The notes under the pieces are model-generated. The model saw only the letters and a program-made list of their open reading frames with translations, ran no database searches and was not told the origin of the DNA. 64,000 bases of DNA from a virus. This document shows, in pieces, positions 58,801-64,000 of this stretch. The DNA lies in the IMG/VR virus record IMGVR_UViG_3300030098_006630, positions 1-64,000 of that record; one strand, written 5' to 3'. Position numbers and translations under genes: made by a program. The number at the start of each line of letters is the position of its first letter. Position 1 is the first letter of the stretch.

Positions 58801-61207
58801 AGTTATTTCGGAAGAAATAATTAATATTTTTTCTTCTATTATAGACTTTAATAATCTTATTGGAGAACCTGTAAATAAATATAGAGAAACTTATAAGGAT
58901 TTATCTAAACTCAAACAACTGTTCTTTGAAAGAGTAGAGAACAAGCCAGATATTGAAAGATATTTCACCTACTTTAAACATATTGACAGCTTCCTACAAC
59001 AGTGCCTGGAAAAGCTTTTGCCGGCTTCAGCCAATGTTTCTGATTCTGTTCTTAATATTGTTGAAAGTCACGTCCTAGAAAGAAATAAGTATAGACATAA
59101 ATTCCCTACACTAGAAAGCAAACAAGGTGACCCCGAAGCTGCGATTCTCGGTATTAATGAGATGCTCTTTGACTGGAAGCATGGTCACGCCCCTATTCCT
59201 GAAAATCAAAATACTAACTGTTTATATTGGCATGACTTAGCCGAACGAGGCGGTTCTGTCTTGACTTCAGGAAATCCAACCGTAGATGAACAGAGAGAAA
59301 CAATAAAAGATATTGTAAATTCTAGTGTATCCGGTAGCAATTACGCCACAAGAAAATTTGCCCAAGTTTATAATTTAACTACCAAAGAACCTCTTGATCT
59401 CGGCGGCGGCGCAAACTTAAAATCTAACAATATATTTGGATTTTACCGCCAAGTTATTAAATTTAACGACAGAAACAATTATATTAAAATACCTTTCGCT
59501 GAAAGCAAACTTAATAAAGATTGCAAGGAAGCCACAGAACCACAAGAATTAACCAAGAGAGTAATGGATGTTCCCGCTATCGCTTACAACGACGGAGAAC
59601 CCCCGCGAGCTAATGATTATAAAGATGGAAATGCAAACTTATTGCTTCCCTTTACTATCTTTTCATCGTCTTTGGATACAGGATATTTAGGTATTGTTGC
59701 CGACGCACACAGCGCTTCTTTTGAAAATATGCATCTAGATGTTGTTGGGACTCATGGAACACTCCCCTTACAGGGTCCATTTACCGAAAAGTATGTTGGA
59801 GGACTCCAGTACCGCCATGCCGGTTTAAATTACAAATCCCCTACCAAAGCTCTAGACAATTCCTTCACCAGACCAGAAGGATGGTTCTTAAAAATTCCCA
59901 CCGCCCCAGGACGCGCTGCAAGCCTCCTGAGCGAATCTTTCTCCGCAACTGACCCTGTGGGTTGGCGGAACGTTGGAAGTACCGCTACAGGACCTTCTGG
60001 GTGGATTCTAACGCATTCTGGACCGACTCCTTCTATGAATACTGGACCAAACTCAGCATTCGATGGAGATTACTACGCTTATGCTGAAACTTCCAACCCT
60101 AATCACCCCGGCAGTGCTTTCGGGCTAGTGACTCCAATAATCGACGCAGCCGATATGGGTGGAGATAACTTTAGTGCGTCTTTTTATTATCATATGTATG
60201 GCGTAAATGTTGGTAGCCTTAAGGTTCAACACTGTGAGAGCCCTTTATTCGGAGCAAGTGTAACTGATTTATCAGTGGTCTGGGATTTTGTATCTGCCCC
60301 TGGCGTTGAAGCGGAGCATATCGCTGGACAGCAACAAGCTAATGCAACAGATCCCTACAAACAAGCTCAAATTGATCTTTCTGCTTATGCAGGAACAGAA
60401 TTTTATTTACGATTCTTCTATGAAGGAGGTATAACTTATCTCTCTGACGTTGCTATTGATGCTATCGAGGTTTCTGGTACATCAGGAGGCTCAACTTATA
60501 AGCTTTTAGATCCTTCATGGGATAATCCAAATAAACCAAGAGCTGTTTATTATAGAGATGAAGTAGCGAAAAGACCTCTTAATATTAGAAATATTAAAAT
60601 GACGAGTTCTTCTCCTACCATTATTGGTAATTATTCTCACAATTATGAAGTTGTTAATATTCCTGGAAGAAACGTGAACAACCTATGGTTTGTTCAAAAT
60701 TCGGGAGCAGTGGGGCAAACAAAGGTTTTATCCGATTTTATAACCTCTAGCTATGATTACTCGCTGAAAAACCGCGACAACCTACAAGACGGTAGTAAAA
60801 ACCGTACTGTGATAGTGGAAAGGTTTTCCGCACCCGGAGGACCTGAAGTTATGAGCCGGGGATTTTTAGATGTAGCCTCAGAAACGTATTCCGTCTATAA
60901 CTGTTTAAACTACAGAAATTCCACTGTCCGAAACAACTTAAATATTTGGGAAAAACATCATAGTATATGGGGAGGGTACGATGGAGTTTATGGTTTCCCC
61001 ACAGCATCATACCATCAGGTTCAAAGGAATACAGGACTGAGACTTCAATTGAGTGGAAATTTAGTATTAGCAGGGTCGAGCATCAATAACGGAATGCCCG
61101 TTGTAACTGCCTCTTATTACGATAATGGCTTTGTAACACACCAGATTCCCCAAACCGACGCAGGATATGCTTGGATTTCTGGTTCTATTACTGGCTCTCT
61201 AATTTAA
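55817..61207 (+). CDS. Giant tail adhesin with LamG-like and MAM-like domains
   Basis: A GTG start opens a 1796-residue protein. Residues about 150-340 form a laminin-G/concanavalin A-like domain (LTVEFWLNKTEF, WSHYAFSLYN, LSGSLDEFRFWKSRRTARDIGRYY). A second such fold may lie near residues 640-850 (EHEFILTSSLSATRGEAW, VKIANVRFWLSYLTNEV). Residues about 1368-1558 look like a MAM-type domain (SATDPVGWRN, DGDYYAYAET, FGLVTPIIDAADMGGDNFSASFYYHMYG, TEFYLRFFYEGG, DVAIDAIEV). Between are helical regions. It would act as a host-recognition fibre or baseplate-linked adhesin, perhaps binding sugars. It ends 24 nt before the next large gene. Confidence 0.75.
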   Translation: MSLKDLFKDIERIGTTTTASAPDVPVIKEQVESVSFSREVQERQKSFVPHVDFTQAKNFAKYGSAEEYYAKGIEYIYSYYPYDGSLKEKEEWYNNVTYLEQYVFDHEYPRTNGYVILSADGWGTTTVTDGYGLPSSLEYIQVKSGPHEKNIWDESKHREENLKFALTGGLTVEFWLNKTEFVTSKTQKEVIFDLWNGKHFNDTEYGRFRIELSGTSPGAAFRLTALSGTSGFHDAPVGETVTPSIVSNSDWSHYAFSLYNTGSSVLVEMYRDGVFIESMTTGSAIGHVTGTMIANIGALRTPPRNTSAATGSGKLSGSLDEFRFWKSRRTARDIGRYYISQVGGGTNTDDANTELGLYYKFNEGITGDSTYDRVVLDYSGRLSNGTWTGYNSNSRNTGSAMVLSGETTFEFKDPIIYPTHPAVVALLNSKKELGEEYDINNPANMYNSFPSWIIDEDSDAGSELKSLTQIMSSYLDELYLQIENVPALKDKEYPSGSLLTGSHKPYPFSKQLLTSHGFNTPELFVDTSVIEQFLSRNEKIKYEEKIYNTKNLIYHNIYNNLINIFKSKGTEKSIRNLIRSYGADEDIIAINVYGHNEPFELRKNVEQRTFKNKVIDFNQSDRNVATIFQYQTGSGTTSYISGSRLNDLTVPNTVECEVFFPHKAQEGNRSYYYYPDISSSLFGQHTVNLGAADINVLQWADNDDASFQVYAVRDVIDSTRAKFVITGAAFSPLTTSYYSNVYENSKWNFAVRLKPSREFGDLVYYGSNTDYDLEFYGVHETMGSIEHEFILTSSLSATRGEAWSNAPKRIYAGAHRTNFTGSLLEYTDVKIANVRFWLSYLTNEVIQDHAKSYATYGPSQPLNDEGFTHVNLDNTEIPSLETLALNWNFGNVSSSADSSGRLLVDDFSSGSSELTSRYSWVGDITKQLYSGRADFFLPNEPKAADIEYVFSTRNRLPETFISSDMISIGEDADKIFTLDSRPVHYYFSIENSLYRVISEEIINIFSSIIDFNNLIGEPVNKYRETYKDLSKLKQLFFERVENKPDIERYFTYFKHIDSFLQQCLEKLLPASANVSDSVLNIVESHVLERNKYRHKFPTLESKQGDPEAAILGINEMLFDWKHGHAPIPENQNTNCLYWHDLAERGGSVLTSGNPTVDEQRETIKDIVNSSVSGSNYATRKFAQVYNLTTKEPLDLGGGANLKSNNIFGFYRQVIKFNDRNNYIKIPFAESKLNKDCKEATEPQELTKRVMDVPAIAYNDGEPPRANDYKDGNANLLLPFTIFSSSLDTGYLGIVADAHSASFENMHLDVVGTHGTLPLQGPFTEKYVGGLQYRHAGLNYKSPTKALDNSFTRPEGWFLKIPTAPGRAASLLSESFSATDPVGWRNVGSTATGPSGWILTHSGPTPSMNTGPNSAFDGDYYAYAETSNPNHPGSAFGLVTPIIDAADMGGDNFSASFYYHMYGVNVGSLKVQHCESPLFGASVTDLSVVWDFVSAPGVEAEHIAGQQQANATDPYKQAQIDLSAYAGTEFYLRFFYEGGITYLSDVAIDAIEVSGTSGGSTYKLLDPSWDNPNKPRAVYYRDEVAKRPLNIRNIKMTSSSPTIIGNYSHNYEVVNIPGRNVNNLWFVQNSGAVGQTKVLSDFITSSYDYSLKNRDNLQDGSKNRTVIVERFSAPGGPEVMSRGFLDVASETYSVYNCLNYRNSTVRNNLNIWEKHHSIWGGYDGVYGFPTASYHQVQRNTGLRLQLSGNLVLAGSSINNGMPVVTASYYDNGFVTHQIPQTDAGYAWISGSITGSLI

Positions 61208-61231
61208 TGAAAACAACTATTTAAGAATAAC

Positions 61232-64000
61232 ATGAACGACGAAAACCTCACATTTATTAGCGCCAGTAGCGTTGGAACTTTCATGGGCACCAACACCAGC
61301 TTCAAGGGAAGGCTTTTTGGTGCAAATCATAAAAACATCGGAGAGTTTTATACAGGTATCTCTAATATTAATAATTTTATTCCTAATGATTTCGTCGGGT
61401 TAAACACTATTATTTTTGAACCATTTGATGCCAACAGTCATACTTTGGGATATCCGGCTTTAACTTTCACGAATAACGACAACGCCCCAGGAACGTTAAA
61501 TCCTGGTCAGACTGAGTATTGTAATTATATTAATTCTTCTATTGTTGTTGGAATGGACCCTTCTACGGGAAAGATAGATAACACGATAAACATGAAAGAC
61601 CCTAGCGGAAACGGCTGGGGAGAGCTAGCTGGAAACTCTACTATACTAAATGCTATCATTCACCACCGCCAAGGTCCTTATGGTTGGCCAACGTGGAAAC
61701 AAGTTCGCACTGGCAACCATCCTCTGGCGAGATATTGGAAAGAAAACAGCACCTGGACAATTACTTTAAAACCCACCATTAATCAACTTACGAGCTTGAT
61801 GTTTTATGACAATAATGCCACTAATTTAGCTGAAGCAGCTCAAGGGGCACCTATAAATCTACAGTTCGTCCAATCTCCAGTTAGCAATAGAGATAAACCT
61901 TTGGTTCATACTTTTCGTGTCCAACAAGATGGCAACACCAACTATCTAACTCTTAGAAGTTCATATGCCAATTTAAAAGATCAGTTTGCCAATAATAACC
62001 AAAACTTATGGTCTCTTAAGACTAACAAATATGCATCTAATATAGAAATAATTTATGATGACTTAAAAAATATTTATATCGATGAAGACTATGGAGACAA
62101 CACTCCTTTTAAAGAATTTATGGTCTTTAGATACGGACAAGGAATTTACCCCAAACAAACCAATAAATTCCTACAGCGAACTCGTCAAAGAACCGTATAT
62201 GGAGAAGTCGCCGGAACTGGACTTAACGGCATCGATCAGATAAATCCACGAACTTTCTGGAAAGTGGTCTCTTCCTCTGCCACTCCCGTTAAGACCGTCG
62301 CTGAGTGGGATTTAAGCCCTAGACGAATAAGAACATCCGAAGCATTAAATTCGCAAGGAAACATTATAGGAGCCAGAACCATAAGTGGCTCCGCTTTAGG
62401 CGGACAGCCATATGCCGCTCTGCACTCCCCTGGAATTCGCAGTGTGTGGTCACTAGATACGGGAATTAATACTGGTAGTGCTTATTCTAACGGCACGATA
62501 GTCGCAGGCGAATTAGGGTGGAGACAGACTCAAGGGAGTGTAGGTGGATTTAGAACGCAGGCTTATAATACTTGCTCCGCAGGTGCTTATAGGCAAGACC
62601 TACGAGCAGATTATAGTGGCACCTACACCCAAATACCTGTGTATGCATCCGACCTAATTTCAGGAAAGCAAGCTTTTTTTAATTCTTACGAAGATTTCGC
62701 GGAAGATATAAGAGGTTTGGGAAAAGGAATGTCTATCTTACCAGAATTCAAAATCTCAGAGCACATGGAATATTATGTAGTAGAAGAGGACGGCGATTTC
62801 TTGGCTCAAAACGATGCTTATCTTTCTTTAGAGGGTGCAGCTATTACCTCAAGCGCTGCAAGCGAGCTACAGTATACAGGCGAGCGTGATAGTGCATTTA
62901 TAATAAACAGCCGCACATCAGGAATGAATGAAACATTTTTCTCTGATTATTCTCACAGCGACTTTCTTAAATATTTTGATATGTTTAAGTCGGATCACAA
63001 AGGTAAAGCTAACTTATCTTCGTATACTCTCAAAACCACAGGGATTAAAAAGCTATTACCTTATAGAGGTTTTTATCCTCACCAACGTGCACTTCAGCTT
63101 GCTACATTATTTTCTCAGTCTTTTGCTGAAAGCTATAATTTTAACGGGACGCATACTAACACTTATTCTCCCAATGAAAAAGCTGGCTGGAATGCAATCT
63201 TACGCCCCTTCTTTAATCCAGGCGTTTGTTTCAACTCTTTAAGATCTGCTGTGGCAGTTAACTTTCCAATGATGACAGGCTCTTCTGTCGTCGATTTGGG
63301 AATAGAAAACGTAGGAGACATTCTTGGATACACTAGTATAGAAGGCGGAACTTCTAATTACAAACTTCCATTTGAAGCTATTATTTCACCTGATCAGTAT
63401 CTTCCGTTGAGCACGGGAGCCACTACTAAATATATATTAAATGACGAAGTAACTCTAGGTGATTGGGCTGCTGGTACATATAATTTTAATACCGCCTATG
63501 CACTTTACGGAGGGACTCATACTGAACTTTATTCACTAGCTGCAAATAACTTTTTCGGAGAAATTCCGCGATTTTTCTTAGAGAATAAAGCCTTTACGAG
63601 CATTACATCTGCTCCGCAAGGAGAGTGGCAAGAAGTTGTGCCGACAAAAACCTACTATATGGACGTGTCTCTATATAAGACAAAGAACATGCTATTATCA
63701 GAAGGCAACGCTGAAGAAAATCTTCGCGGCTCGATATATGGGAATCCAAACGCCAGTAATTATGCGAACACTACCCATTCTAATAAATTTAAAGATCCTG
63801 CTTATGCTGCATACACACCTCCGTATTTTTATGAGAAATCGACTGCTAGAATAGCCTACACGCCCAGCACCCCTGGTCGCCCAACAGTAAAAGAACTTTT
63901 ATCTCGAATTGAACAAGCTATTTCTTTAGATGATAACTTCAAAGCTAATGATTTCGGAGCCACCGCTGTTTCTGGAACTTTTTACACAGGTTCAGCCTAT
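61232..64000 (+). CDS. Large structural protein, 3' partial
   Basis: ATG 61232 opens a frame that, as far as I translated it, continues to the right edge, giving at least 923 residues. The sequence is rich in Asn, Thr, Ser, Tyr and Gly, with blocks such as HHRQGPYGWPTWKQVRTGNHP (about residues 144-164), a motif I recall from large marine phage structural proteins, and a beta-rich middle. The ribosome site is weak (TTAAGAA). It is probably another tail, fibre or virion surface protein, co-transcribed with the adhesin upstream. Its end lies outside the window. Confidence 0.72.
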   Translation, partial: MNDENLTFISASSVGTFMGTNTSFKGRLFGANHKNIGEFYTGISNINNFIPNDFVGLNTIIFEPFDANSHTLGYPALTFTNNDNAPGTLNPGQTEYCNYINSSIVVGMDPSTGKIDNTINMKDPSGNGWGELAGNSTILNAIIHHRQGPYGWPTWKQVRTGNHPLARYWKENSTWTITLKPTINQLTSLMFYDNNATNLAEAAQGAPINLQFVQSPVSNRDKPLVHTFRVQQDGNTNYLTLRSSYANLKDQFANNNQNLWSLKTNKYASNIEIIYDDLKNIYIDEDYGDNTPFKEFMVFRYGQGIYPKQTNKFLQRTRQRTVYGEVAGTGLNGIDQINPRTFWKVVSSSATPVKTVAEWDLSPRRIRTSEALNSQGNIIGARTISGSALGGQPYAALHSPGIRSVWSLDTGINTGSAYSNGTIVAGELGWRQTQGSVGGFRTQAYNTCSAGAYRQDLRADYSGTYTQIPVYASDLISGKQAFFNSYEDFAEDIRGLGKGMSILPEFKISEHMEYYVVEEDGDFLAQNDAYLSLEGAAITSSAASELQYTGERDSAFIINSRTSGMNETFFSDYSHSDFLKYFDMFKSDHKGKANLSSYTLKTTGIKKLLPYRGFYPHQRALQLATLFSQSFAESYNFNGTHTNTYSPNEKAGWNAILRPFFNPGVCFNSLRSAVAVNFPMMTGSSVVDLGIENVGDILGYTSIEGGTSNYKLPFEAIISPDQYLPLSTGATTKYILNDEVTLGDWAAGTYNFNTAYALYGGTHTELYSLAANNFFGEIPRFFLENKAFTSITSAPQGEWQEVVPTKTYYMDVSLYKTKNMLLSEGNAEENLRGSIYGNPNASNYANTTHSNKFKDPAYAAYTPPYFYEKSTARIAYTPSTPGRPTVKELLSRIEQAISLDDNFKANDFGATAVSGTFYTGSAY

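Overview
This window looks like part of a large, AT-rich genome of a contractile-tailed (myovirus-type) phage. The host was probably a Gram-negative bacterium. The evidence is dense, mostly one-strand coding with short overlaps, homologues of T4-type baseplate wedge proteins gp25 and gp6, a gp55-like late sigma factor, giant tail/adhesin proteins, a two-enzyme peptidoglycan hydrolase, and PhoH, ClpP-like and J-domain genes of the kind seen in marine phages. No integrase, transposase, CRISPR array or rRNA was seen. Names come from motif recognition by eye; no database search was possible. A one-piece tmRNA and a MopE-type lipoprotein weakly suggest a host in the former Deltaproteobacteria, but this is inference.

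Layout. (a) 0-3.7 kb: a long acidic protein cut by the left edge, a small membrane zinc peptidase, and small membrane, secreted and unknown proteins on both strands. (b) 3.7-5.6 kb: a lipoprotein with five Cys/Asp-rich MopE-type repeats and a von Willebrand A domain. (c) 5.7-11.1 kb: small proteins plus a nucleotidyltransferase, a zinc metallopeptidase and a putative virion surface protein; several start with a short basic/amphipathic helix resembling capsid-targeting peptides. (d) 11.1-19.4 kb: HTH-like protein, Smr-domain protein, RNase H-like protein, tmRNA with its own promoter, tRNA-Thr, small membrane proteins, J-domain protein, ClpP-like protease, eukaryotic-type phosphomannomutase, a trypsin-like lipoprotein, PIN-PhoH ATPase and a second zinc peptidase. 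This reads as an RNA/ribosome/protein quality-control neighbourhood. (e) 19.4-20.2 kb: a Cas4/RecB-like nuclease.

(f) 20.2-38.6 kb: about 23 consecutive plus-strand genes, most for glycan assembly. They include GT-B, GT-A and GT-D-like glycosyltransferases, UDP-GlcNAc 2-epimerase, GNAT acetyltransferase, a very compact DegT/StrS aminotransferase, two methyltransferases, four sugar-nucleotide SDR enzymes, a split HldE-like heptose kinase and nucleotidyltransferase with an HAD phosphatase, a cupin and an Mpo1-like membrane protein. Many neighbours overlap by 1-4 nt, which suggests one translationally coupled operon. The genes could build and attach an unusual sugar (heptose, 6-deoxyhexose, amino or branched sugar) to host surface polysaccharide or to the virion.

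(g) 38.6-64 kb: a zinc ribbon protein, a membrane protein, the gp55-like sigma factor, then virion genes: a 1101-residue M15 peptidase/amidase, a probable baseplate protein, a 2448-residue protein, gp25, gp6, a DNRLRE-like tail protein, a 1796-residue LamG/MAM-like adhesin and another large structural protein cut by the right edge.
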